The notes under the pieces were generated by a model. That model saw only the letters and a program-made list of their open reading frames with translations, was not told the DNA's origin and did no database searches. This document shows, in pieces, positions 31,642 through 37,727 of a stretch of DNA of 37,727 nt. The position numbers and the translations under genes are program-made. This stretch comes from a virus: the IMG/VR virus record IMGVR_UViG_3300035188_000108, positions 1-37,727 of that record; one strand, 5' to 3'. Numbering within the stretch: position 1 is the stretch's first letter; each line of letters begins with the position of its first letter.

Positions 31642-33540
31642 TTAGATTTCACACACACCGGCTACACAGGCAAGCTGCTGTGCACCTTCAACGTTATCAT
31701 CATTTTCCTTAAGCATATCCCAATTGATGTCAACAGGCATCTTAGCTAACAAGGCTTCATAGTCTTCCTTGCTGCATGTCTCATAAGGAGCTTGCCTATA
31801 CGTACCCCCATCCATTGGCAGGAATGATACACCAGTACAGATGTCAAAGTTATCATATACCCAAGCCCCTACAGTAGGCCATTCATTCTCATTGACTGAG
31901 ATAGTTACTGAAGGTTTATGTTCGCACCAGTGAAGCTGATACACACGCCATAACTTAAGATGAGATATAGCATCAACATCATCCCTGGTAATAGCACCTT
32001 CAGGAGCCTTCATAGGAAATGAGAACACTGTAGTGCTATCTGGTCTCATCACACAAGGTTCACTAGGAATACCTTGTTCGATCATAAACGCCGTGAGAGG
32101 ATCTTTTTTATCTGATCGTACACGCCTAATGTAATACTGGGCATGTTGAGGATGAATGCCAGAAGCAGTGCCACAAAGCTGAGACACAGTACCAGAAGGC
32201 TTGACGCAAGTGATAGCAGCAGAGACAGGGATATTAAGAGCATTTGCTGTAACTTCATTAGCAATGATTGCTTCATTTTTCAACATCTCCAATCTTGCTG
32301 GTAACGCTTTATCATCAGGATCATTTAGTAGTTTATGATCATAGATACCTGTCAGTGATACACCCAATAGACGCTCTTCAGCGGTGTTCTTTTCCCAGAT
32401 CTTACGTAGGTATGGGAAGGTAGTCATTGTGCTCTGCCAAGTACCTAGAACAGCCGCTACACGTACTTTGTACATCAAGTCTTGAAGTGTGTCCGTATCA
32501 CGAACAATGACCTCTGTTAGATTACAGAACTGGTAAGGACGTAGGATAATCTCTGAGCAAGGATTCGTACCAAAGTCATGGTTAGGATCTCTACGACCAT
32601 TGATAGCTGCTTGCTTCTTCGATGCATCTCTGTTAAAGATACCACGTTCACCTGAATGACTTTCATAGATCGAACACCATTCACGCATAAACTGCCCTAC
32701 TGAAGGCTTTACATCATATACAGCAGAGTTATTAGCAAGACTACGCTGTCCTTGTTGCTCCCACCATGCTCCTGCTTTAGCGTGTGCCATACGATCATCA
32801 CTTAGATCGCTTAAAGAGATCATCGCAGAACGCCGCACACCACCCACAACAACAACCTCCCCGATCTTGCACAAAATATCATGGCATTCAAGGGACGACA
32901 GACGACGATTTTTGGCCGCTTGGAACTTCCTAATAACAAATTTGAATAGTTCAACGAGGGGTTCTGGACCAGAAGCTCTGCCTCCAAAGGTCTTAAGTCT
33001 GGAGCCAGCAGGTCTAACTTTGGATACATCCCAGGTTGCAATTTCTCCAGCATATAGTAAAGCAATGAGTTGTCGTAATGCTTTAGCCCAGCCCTCTTTG
33101 CTGTCGGATACCACGATAGTAGTTTTACTATCGAATAACTGATCAGGGACTTCAGGTAGTTGATTAACATACTTAGCCTCTACTGAGAATCCAACGCCTG
33201 TACCGCATAAGAGGATGTACATAGCCTCATCAAAGGACTTAGGGTCGTCGATAGGCAGATAACTACAGTTATAACCAGCAATGTTCTGACGCTCAAGTGC
33301 CTCTCCAGCAGTCATCATACAACGCATCGAAGGCATTACATCCATGTTAAGGATTGCTTTATGCACTGTCTTGTAGATGTGTTGTGGAATCTCATACTTG
33401 TGTTTGTCTAACAGTTGTTTCTTCATGAATCCCATGTAGCGATCAACTGTTTCACTCCAGTTCTCACGTCTGCCTTGTTCGTCAATGAAACGACTATAGC
33501 GGCTTTTGTGGATAAAACTTGAGTAGTTATTTAACTTCAT
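31642..33540 (-). CDS. nrdJ: Adenosylcobalamin-dependent class II ribonucleotide reductase
   Basis: A 632-residue monomeric reductase of the B12-dependent RTPR type that makes deoxyribonucleotides. The active site has C92 (NCSYLPIDDP), thiyl-radical C328 with N326 and E330 (NPCSE) and C339 (QFCNLTEV, 11 residues on), matching the spacing in the Lactobacillus enzyme. The C-terminal tail has C625 and C630 (ACVAGVCEI), the redox pair for re-reduction. Phosphate-binding VKPSGTVSQLCGTASG is present. It is compact compared with the about 739-residue bacterial enzyme. The start overlaps the previous stop (ATGA). Confidence 0.95.
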   Translation of the reverse strand: MKLNNYSSFIHKSRYSRFIDEQGRRENWSETVDRYMGFMKKQLLDKHKYEIPQHIYKTVHKAILNMDVMPSMRCMMTAGEALERQNIAGYNCSYLPIDDPKSFDEAMYILLCGTGVGFSVEAKYVNQLPEVPDQLFDSKTTIVVSDSKEGWAKALRQLIALLYAGEIATWDVSKVRPAGSRLKTFGGRASGPEPLVELFKFVIRKFQAAKNRRLSSLECHDILCKIGEVVVVGGVRRSAMISLSDLSDDRMAHAKAGAWWEQQGQRSLANNSAVYDVKPSVGQFMREWCSIYESHSGERGIFNRDASKKQAAINGRRDPNHDFGTNPCSEIILRPYQFCNLTEVIVRDTDTLQDLMYKVRVAAVLGTWQSTMTTFPYLRKIWEKNTAEERLLGVSLTGIYDHKLLNDPDDKALPARLEMLKNEAIIANEVTANALNIPVSAAITCVKPSGTVSQLCGTASGIHPQHAQYYIRRVRSDKKDPLTAFMIEQGIPSEPCVMRPDSTTVFSFPMKAPEGAITRDDVDAISHLKLWRVYQLHWCEHKPSVTISVNENEWPTVGAWVYDNFDICTGVSFLPMDGGTYRQAPYETCSKEDYEALLAKMPVDINWDMLKENDDNVEGAQQLACVAGVCEI

Positions 33541-33713
33541 TCTTCGTCCTCTTCGGTGTCATCTATTTCGTCAACAAGTTGGTCAAACATGGCTTCGATT
33601 CTGTCCTCAAACCTGTCTACCAGTTCTTCCGCTGTTATGTTCAATATCTCAAGTAAAGATATTTCATCCAGTCTCTTAAGTTTTTCAAATAAGTCCAGAA
33701 TCGTTAAAGCCAT
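33537..33713 (-). CDS. Small acidic helical hypothetical protein
   Basis: A 58-residue protein from ATG 33713 (AAGGAG 5 bases upstream; a GTG at 33719 overlaps that SD). The sequence MALTILDLFEKLKRLDEISL then LLEILNITAEELVDRFEDRI is amphipathic with a very acidic end (DDTEEDEE). It precedes the ribonucleotide reductase with an ATGA overlap. Similar MALTI-type short proteins occur in T7-like phages; role unknown. Confidence 0.75.
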   Translation of the reverse strand: MALTILDLFEKLKRLDEISLLEILNITAEELVDRFEDRIEAMFDQLVDEIDDTEEDEE

Positions 33714-33715
33714 AA

Positions 33716-34147
33716 TCACTCCTTATAATACTTACTCTTTACTAAGTCATAGTTCTCAATCACATACTCCAGATAGTGTACTGCTTTAAGTAGATCTTCT
33801 CTACCATTCTTTCGTTGGTGTCTCTGTACATACTTAACAACATTAGCTAACCAAGGGTCTAACGACCATGCTGAGATAACATCCCAAGGTTGTAGTGTTG
33901 TCTGCTTGTAATGATCACCACCAACCTGTTTAGCTTGGTTTGAGTATTTCGGCAGCAATTGGTTCACTCCTTCTTTGTTGTTGCCATCCACCACAGTCTT
34001 GACATTGATAGCGTTGGTACTTTCCTGTGAGTGAGGTACTAAACCCTCGTCTCTGTAGATTGATACTAGCACATCGTGTACAGCTTCGGTGGTCTTTGTT
34101 GACACTGATGTTAGGATGGGTTCGAATCCAGGGAAGAAATCGCTCAT
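33716..34147 (-). CDS. DUF3310-like protein
   Basis: The C-terminal domain, VGGDHYKQTTLQPWDVISAW, then NVVKYVQRHQRKNGREDLLK and HYLEYVIENY, is DUF3310 (often called nucleotide kinase-like/SaV, though activity is not established). From ATG 34147 (GGAGAAGG just upstream) it has 143 residues, but its first 218 bases overlap the exonuclease gene in another frame, while the conserved domain starts only after that gene ends. A TTG at 33958 with AAGGAG 8 bases upstream would give about 80 residues covering the domain. Confidence 0.8.
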   Translation of the reverse strand: MSDFFPGFEPILTSVSTKTTEAVHDVLVSIYRDEGLVPHSQESTNAINVKTVVDGNNKEGVNQLLPKYSNQAKQVGGDHYKQTTLQPWDVISAWSLDPWLANVVKYVQRHQRKNGREDLLKAVHYLEYVIENYDLVKSKYYKE

Positions 34148-34664
34148 AAACCTTCTCCAGCAATATGACATCCTGTTTATTGTACTGCTCCATGACTTCC
34201 CATGCTGCTTTGTCTTTGTTCATGCACTTGATCCAAAGTTCAAAGCCTTCATGTTTAGTCTTTTGTCCTAGTCCTAACGCCCTCGCTACATAGTCTAACT
34301 TATTACTAGGAAACCTAAACTCCTTTCTAGCAGTCTTAAGTAGATCAATCTGATGGTAGGGTGCTGGAGGAGACATACCAGCCTCTAGGAACTCTTTATT
34401 GAGTGTTGGTATGTCAAACCTAGTTCCATTGTAATGTACCACAGCATCGCATTCATCTAATAGACTATGGATCTTCTTTAGCATAGTCTTCTTACCGTTT
34501 AGGATACTGCTGAACATTAACTGATCACCTTGATACCACTTAGCGGACCAACACAAAACACTACTGCTGTCTACGATCTGGCTGATACTGATGTTCTGTT
34601 GGAACAAACCCCAGACATACGCAGTGTTAGGTGCTGATTCGATGTCAAGTAGCAGGATTCGCAT
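33930..34664 (-). CDS. DEDDy 3'-5' exonuclease with C-terminal zinc ribbon
   Basis: A 244-residue protein. DIE at D7/E9 (Exo I), HYNGTRFDIPTLN with D84 (Exo II), and Y161-x3-D165 (QYNKQD, Exo III) form a DnaQ-like DEDDy exonuclease. It resembles a stand-alone proofreading or RNase H-like nuclease of phages. Residues 195-224 form a four-cysteine zinc ribbon (C195, C198, C221, C224) that could bind DNA. The 3' end is overlapped by the possible longer start of the DUF3310 gene. Confidence 0.85.
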   Translation of the reverse strand: MRILLLDIESAPNTAYVWGLFQQNISISQIVDSSSVLCWSAKWYQGDQLMFSSILNGKKTMLKKIHSLLDECDAVVHYNGTRFDIPTLNKEFLEAGMSPPAPYHQIDLLKTARKEFRFPSNKLDYVARALGLGQKTKHEGFELWIKCMNKDKAAWEVMEQYNKQDVILLEKVYERFLPWIRTHPNISVNKDHRSCTRCASINLQRRGFSTSLTGKYQRYQCQDCGGWQQQRRSEPIAAEILKPS

Positions 34665-34953
34665 CAGAGTCTGAATCTGTTTCGTAGTTTACAGGATCAT
34701 CATGTCCGAAGATATTAACGATCTTTCCGAACCGTTCAACAAACACTTTATCCTTGACATCGTAACCGTAGTAAGCACCGATAGCTTCACAGGCTTTTTC
34801 TAACAACTTAGGCCATGCAATACCACTATCGTAGGTAGCATTAATACCAACACTATGGCGTAGTGGAAAACCATAATCAGCGTTGTACTGCTGCGCTTCT
34901 TCAGTTTCGTTTGACATTATTGTCATATGAAAACTAATTCTACTGTCGCTCAT
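34645..34953 (-). CDS. Hypothetical protein
   Basis: A 102-residue protein from ATG 34953 (GGAG 6 bases upstream; ATGs at 34959 and 34965 lie in the SD). The sequence MSDSRISFHMTIMSNETEEA onward includes YGFPLRHSVGINATYDSG and an acidic C-terminus (DDPVNYETDSDSDANPAT). It lies between ThyX and the exonuclease with short overlaps. No family recognised. Confidence 0.7.
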   Translation of the reverse strand: MSDSRISFHMTIMSNETEEAQQYNADYGFPLRHSVGINATYDSGIAWPKLLEKACEAIGAYYGYDVKDKVFVERFGKIVNIFGHDDPVNYETDSDSDANPAT

Positions 34954-35650
34954 CCTCATCTCCATTCATTAGGGCATCCCAGGCATTAGGGAATACTTCA
35001 GAGCAGACTCGGCAGATGTTCTCTGCAACGATCCTTGTCTCTGCTTGGGCTTCCTTTGCTAACCTTAATTGACATACTCTAGCAAAGGCGTAAAGGCTCC
35101 CACTCCAATACCATTCAGTCATCATGGATTGGGGGAGAATCATCCTAGCTTGCTCAGCACAGATACCTTCTTTGAGCATAGCGTCATACAATGCTAACAT
35201 AGTTCCTGTGTACTTGTCAACTGTTTCATTCCAATCAATGTGACTTTTTACAGGTTCTGATGAACTACCTTGCTTGACATTTGGTGCTTTACGTCTGAAG
35301 TATGTAGGCTGATAGAACTCTGGTTTACTGTCTACATAGCGTCTACTGACTTCATTCCAGGCTAGCCCTACCGTATGCTTCATCAACTGCCTAGCTACGA
35401 AGATTGGTGCTTTGATCCTAAACTGAAGAAAGCAATGACTGAAGGGACTCCAATGGTTATGCTTAGCTAGATAGTTAATCAGCTTGATGTCTTTAGGATC
35501 TAACACAGGTAAAGGAAAGTAATGATTGCTTTGCTCTGTGTCATACCAATCAACAGCCTCTGACTCTTTATCAAAGCTAACACGAGCAGCATTGACTACC
35601 GTTAAGTCATCACCCATGTGGTTGATGTAGTCTACTTTAATGTTTGCCAT
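34940..35650 (-). CDS. thyX: Flavin-dependent thymidylate synthase
   Basis: A 236-residue protein that makes dTMP with FAD, NADPH and methylene-THF. It shows the ThyX fold landmarks: HWSPFSHCFLQFRIKAPIFVARQ, then the substrate loop MKHTVGLAWNEVSRRY (90-105) and, near the C-terminus, LPQSMMTEWYWSGSLYAFAR. The loop departs from canonical RHRxxSxNExSxRY: KH replaces RHR, the Ser is absent and one residue is added. That variant is seen in some phage ThyX proteins. With the class II reductase it supplies dNTPs. It overlaps both neighbours. Confidence 0.93.
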   Translation of the reverse strand: MANIKVDYINHMGDDLTVVNAARVSFDKESEAVDWYDTEQSNHYFPLPVLDPKDIKLINYLAKHNHWSPFSHCFLQFRIKAPIFVARQLMKHTVGLAWNEVSRRYVDSKPEFYQPTYFRRKAPNVKQGSSSEPVKSHIDWNETVDKYTGTMLALYDAMLKEGICAEQARMILPQSMMTEWYWSGSLYAFARVCQLRLAKEAQAETRIVAENICRVCSEVFPNAWDALMNGDEDERQ

Positions 35651-36062
35651 AAACCTTTCTCATCCTGGTGGCTTGTTTACTTTCCTCTACAGTCTTCTGC
35701 TTCTGATGTGTTTCCCAAAGCTTAGCCTTCTCTGCTATTGCTATGAAGTGATCAAGGCTAACTAGTGCTAAAGGATCAGATCTATTCTGCTTGATGACTA
35801 AGAGTGGTTCTTTGTCTTTGCCTTCACAGTGCCGTATTGCTTGTTCATAGTCTGTGTAGACTGCGATTCTTGCTCTGTTCTTGCACTCAATGCCGTACCT
35901 AAATCGTTCCAGTGCATTCGTCGAGAGCCAGACATCCTCGCCCTGTGTACCCATTGGTGTGCTTTTGCAATCATGTTCGCTTAGGTTGAAAGTGTCTCTT
36001 AGCTTTTGTACTACCAGCTTTTGCAGCAGTCTTCCTTTGTTTTTTGCGCTTGAAGGCTTCAA
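35637..36062 (-). CDS. PD-(D/E)XK nuclease, possible Holliday-junction resolvase
   Basis: A 141-residue protein starting at TTG 36062 with GGAG 7 bases upstream; no other start keeps the N-terminal helix. Motifs are NKGRLLQKLVVQKL (helix with basic residues), GEDVWLS (D43) and GIECKN (E59, K61), the PD-(D/E)XK core. Size and layout resemble phage junction resolvases such as T7 gp3, but no specific family is certain. Its role would be to resolve concatemers and recombination intermediates. Confidence 0.78.
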   Translation of the reverse strand: MKPSSAKNKGRLLQKLVVQKLRDTFNLSEHDCKSTPMGTQGEDVWLSTNALERFRYGIECKNRARIAVYTDYEQAIRHCEGKDKEPLLVIKQNRSDPLALVSLDHFIAIAEKAKLWETHQKQKTVEESKQATRMRKVYGKH

Positions 36063-36288
36063 TGTCGATCTCCGTCCAATTACTTATCCAGCTCTTAGGA
36101 ATGATCATGACAGCATTGCAATCATTCTCTCCTATCGCTGCTGCTAGATGTACTTCATCATCAGTTTCATGCGTCATAAACCCAACGGACTTACATCTTG
36201 CTACAGAGCCAGTACCCTTTAGTTGCCATCCTGAGCTGGCTACAGCATCTACCCATTCTAAGTAGACGATGGTGTCGGTGGTTGCCAT
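35971..36288 (-). CDS. Conserved-looking hypothetical protein
   Basis: A 105-residue protein from ATG 36288 (AAGGA 6 bases upstream). The core WVDAVASSGWQLKG, CKSVGFMTHETDDEVHLAAA and IPKSWISNWTEID is followed by a basic tail. It overlaps the exonuclease end by 31 bases and the nuclease gene by 92 bases. Proteins of this form occur in the replication cluster of T7-like phages; I cannot assign a function. Confidence 0.75.
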   Translation of the reverse strand: MATTDTIVYLEWVDAVASSGWQLKGTGSVARCKSVGFMTHETDDEVHLAAAIGENDCNAVMIIPKSWISNWTEIDIEAFKRKKQRKTAAKAGSTKAKRHFQPKRT

Positions 36289-36953
36289 AGTTCATCCTTC
36301 TTACGTCTAATCCACAGTAGTTGTCCGTTCTCTAACACACGTTCAGCATCACCGTCATAAGCCTTCAGCACAGCCTCATACATGGCTAGGTCAGTATCAA
36401 AATCACCGAGGATCTTGTCAGCCTTCTTAGGACCAATACCACGTAATCCCTGTACATTGTCAACCTTATCACCAGTAAGGATCTGACGATAGAAGTTCTT
36501 GATTGCTTCTTTGTCATTCACGTAGTAATGATCCTTCTTTACAGGATTGTAGTGATGACCAGGGATCATGTCTAAGTCTTTGTCAATAGACACGATGATT
36601 GAATTGTCCCTGGTTAGCGTGGCATGGATTCCAATAGCATCATCAGCCTCTTGTCCATCAGCCACTCTGAAGTCCCAAGCAGTAATAAGATACTCACGAA
36701 GGCTATGAAGATGTACGGGCCTAGGCGCATCCTTTCTGTTTCCTTTGTAGGGTTGTGTCTTAGCGATGTCATGCCTGTAGTTTTCCTTACCAGTTAAGTA
36801 ACCGACATGGATGTTAGAGGAGAGTTCAATAAAGATCAGCTCCTCCAACATGTCTGCCATCGTTCTGATAGCAACCTTCTCTGTTTCCTCGTTACAGGCA
36901 AAGCCTACACGGTAGCAGAGAATGTCACCATCAATGATTGGCATTAGCTTCAT
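36258..36953 (-). CDS. 5'-3' exonuclease (T7 gp6-like, FEN family)
   Basis: A 231-residue nuclease. IIDGDILCYR (D8, D10), TQPYKGNRKDAPRP, GQEADDAIG and SIDKDLDMIPG carry the acidic active-site residues, and GDKVDNVQGLRGIGPKKADK is the H3TH DNA-binding motif. It removes RNA primers and degrades host DNA in T7-type replication. Its ATG shares an A with the SSB stop (TAATG). Confidence 0.93.
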   Translation of the reverse strand: MKLMPIIDGDILCYRVGFACNEETEKVAIRTMADMLEELIFIELSSNIHVGYLTGKENYRHDIAKTQPYKGNRKDAPRPVHLHSLREYLITAWDFRVADGQEADDAIGIHATLTRDNSIIVSIDKDLDMIPGHHYNPVKKDHYYVNDKEAIKNFYRQILTGDKVDNVQGLRGIGPKKADKILGDFDTDLAMYEAVLKAYDGDAERVLENGQLLWIRRKKDELWQPPTPSST

Positions 36954-37357
36954 TACAGTACGTCTTCTGTTTCTTCTTCGTCTTGCTTAGGCTGTGCACT
37001 GTAAGTAACCAAGTCAGTGATCACTAGCTTCTTCAATGAAGGTGATACACCTTTCTTGTTCTTAAAGGTCCATGAGTATGAACCCATGACACAGACAGCC
37101 TTTGTACCGTTACCGATATGTGCCATGACTTGTTCACCATTTTTATCTAATGCTTTGATCTCATGGTTACTCTTAGCGGTAATGTAAAAGCCTTTACCTT
37201 CTTTGTTGCGAACAGAGATACCCATATCTTCCAAAGCCTTAACAGCCTTGTCTGACAAGTTAGTCAGATCTACTTGATACTTACCGGACATATCGTTAGG
37301 CTTATCAAGGAAAGGCCACATTAAGGTTGCTTCAATACGTACAGGTTTTTGTTCCAT
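36953..37357 (-). CDS. Single-stranded DNA-binding protein (gp2.5-like)
   Basis: A 134-residue protein from ATG 37357 (GAGGAA 6-7 bases upstream). The OB-fold-like core has GKYQVDLTNLSDKAVKALED, GKGFYITAKS and GSYSWTFKNKKGVSPSLKKL, followed by an acidic C-terminal tail (QDEEETEDVL), typical of phage SSBs that recruit the polymerase and helicase. It is the first gene after a strong leftward promoter and heads the recombination and nucleotide cluster. Confidence 0.88.
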   Translation of the reverse strand: MEQKPVRIEATLMWPFLDKPNDMSGKYQVDLTNLSDKAVKALEDMGISVRNKEGKGFYITAKSNHEIKALDKNGEQVMAHIGNGTKAVCVMGSYSWTFKNKKGVSPSLKKLVITDLVTYSAQPKQDEEETEDVL

Positions 37358-37386
37358 GTTAATTTCCTCAGTGAAAATACAATAAC

Positions 37387-37415
37387 AGTATATCAGTGCA
37401 TCTTAAATTTGTCAA
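37387..37415 (-). promoter_or_regulatory. Leftward sigma70 promoter for the SSB gene cluster
   Basis: On the minus strand TTGACA (37415-37410), 17 bases, TATACT (37392-37387): nearly consensus. Transcription would start near 37380, giving a leader of about 23 bases with SD GAGGAA before the SSB ATG. The -35 lies inside the last codons of the upstream 71-codon gene. Confidence 0.88.
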
Positions 37416-37608
37416 GCAATACTCTACTTTGTATCTCAGCCATCATTGATTCTGTAGCTGATTCAGCAATAGAGTGTAGCAGTGCCAACATCATACGGTT
37501 TGATACTAACTTATCACTCTCAACATCCATTGTTACATAACCAGTATCATCCTTTCCTATCTTAATAGTTACGACAAGAGAATCAATCTCATCAAAGTTG
37601 GTAATCAT
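37393..37608 (-). CDS. Small hypothetical protein after the DNA polymerase
   Basis: A 71-residue protein, MITNFDEIDSLVVTIKIGKD onward, with a beta-like first half and a helical Ala/Met-rich second half (MLALLHSIAESATESMMAEI). On the circle its ATG overlaps the TGA of the DNA polymerase (TGATG), so it is the polymerase's translationally coupled downstream gene. Its 3' end contains part of the next promoter. No family recognised. Confidence 0.75.
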   Translation of the reverse strand: MITNFDEIDSLVVTIKIGKDDTGYVTMDVESDKLVSNRMMLALLHSIAESATESMMAEIQSRVLLDKFKMH

Positions 37609-37727
37609 CAGTGTGTTTCCTTCCAGTTGTTTCCTACTTTGTATTCACCCGTTAGAGGACAACGTAAACCCAAGGTAACACCAGCCTTCTCAATAGCTGC
37701 TACAGCGAGTTTACCAACATCATCAGC
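37601..37727. repeat. Terminal redundancy, right copy (identical to 1-127)
   Basis: An exact repeat of the first 127 bases, so the 3' end of the polymerase gene is present twice in the window. It marks the circular closure of the 37,600 bp genome. Confidence 0.95.

Overview
The window is the complete genome of a small tailed phage, almost certainly a podovirus, that assembled as a circle. Its first 127 bases and last 127 bases are identical, so the unique length is 37,600 bp and the first and last genes are neighbours (the DNA polymerase stop overlaps the start of the 71-codon gene at 37,608). The replication set is T7-like: family A polymerase, primase-helicase, gp2.5-like SSB and 5'-3' exonuclease. 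I find no single-subunit RNA polymerase, no integrase and no recognisable lysogeny repressor. Near-consensus sigma70 promoters suggest that the host RNA polymerase does the transcription. The sigma70 promoters and exact TTATCCACA DnaA boxes point to a bacterial host, probably a proteobacterium. The gene types resemble those of freshwater and marine phages; that placement is inference.

The circle has two arms that diverge from a roughly 830 bp gene-free region at 8,360-9,188 and converge on a hairpin terminator at 31,612-31,639. The gene-free region holds six full 11-bp tandem repeats, four exact DnaA boxes in 11-bp phase, long direct repeats, AT-rich DNA and the main rightward promoter. It is the best origin candidate.

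Leftward arm (minus strand; 8,359 down to 1, continuing 37,608 down to 31,642). First come small early genes: a GP88-like Cys-rich protein, a paralogous pair, a 29-residue membrane peptide, an HNH protein, a cytosine methyltransferase broken by a frameshift, and zinc-finger and acidic small proteins. Next are a promoter with a large inverted repeat (5,142-5,268), the primase-helicase and the polymerase. After the circular join come SSB, 5' exonuclease, PD-(D/E)XK nuclease, ThyX, DEDDy exonuclease, DUF3310 protein and a B12-dependent class II ribonucleotide reductase. Most genes overlap by 1-20 bases in ATGA or TAATG arrangements.

Rightward arm (plus strand; 9,189-31,547). This is the virion and lysis programme: small and large terminase, portal, a block of fibre-type genes (collagen-like, repeat-rich, glycine-rich) with a 2OG-Fe(II) oxygenase, a second promoter (17,597), scaffold, major capsid protein and terminator. 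A second glycine-rich fibre, a holin candidate, three small basic proteins, head-to-tail adaptor, beta-propeller tail hub, three large ejection-type proteins, a GTA-type holin and a GH24 lysozyme follow.

The most unusual signals are the DnaA-box/11-bp repeat origin in a T7-type replicon, a shared TAGGCTATG element placed just downstream of both the left and right promoters, an apparently leaderless promoter at 17,597, and the frameshifted methyltransferase.
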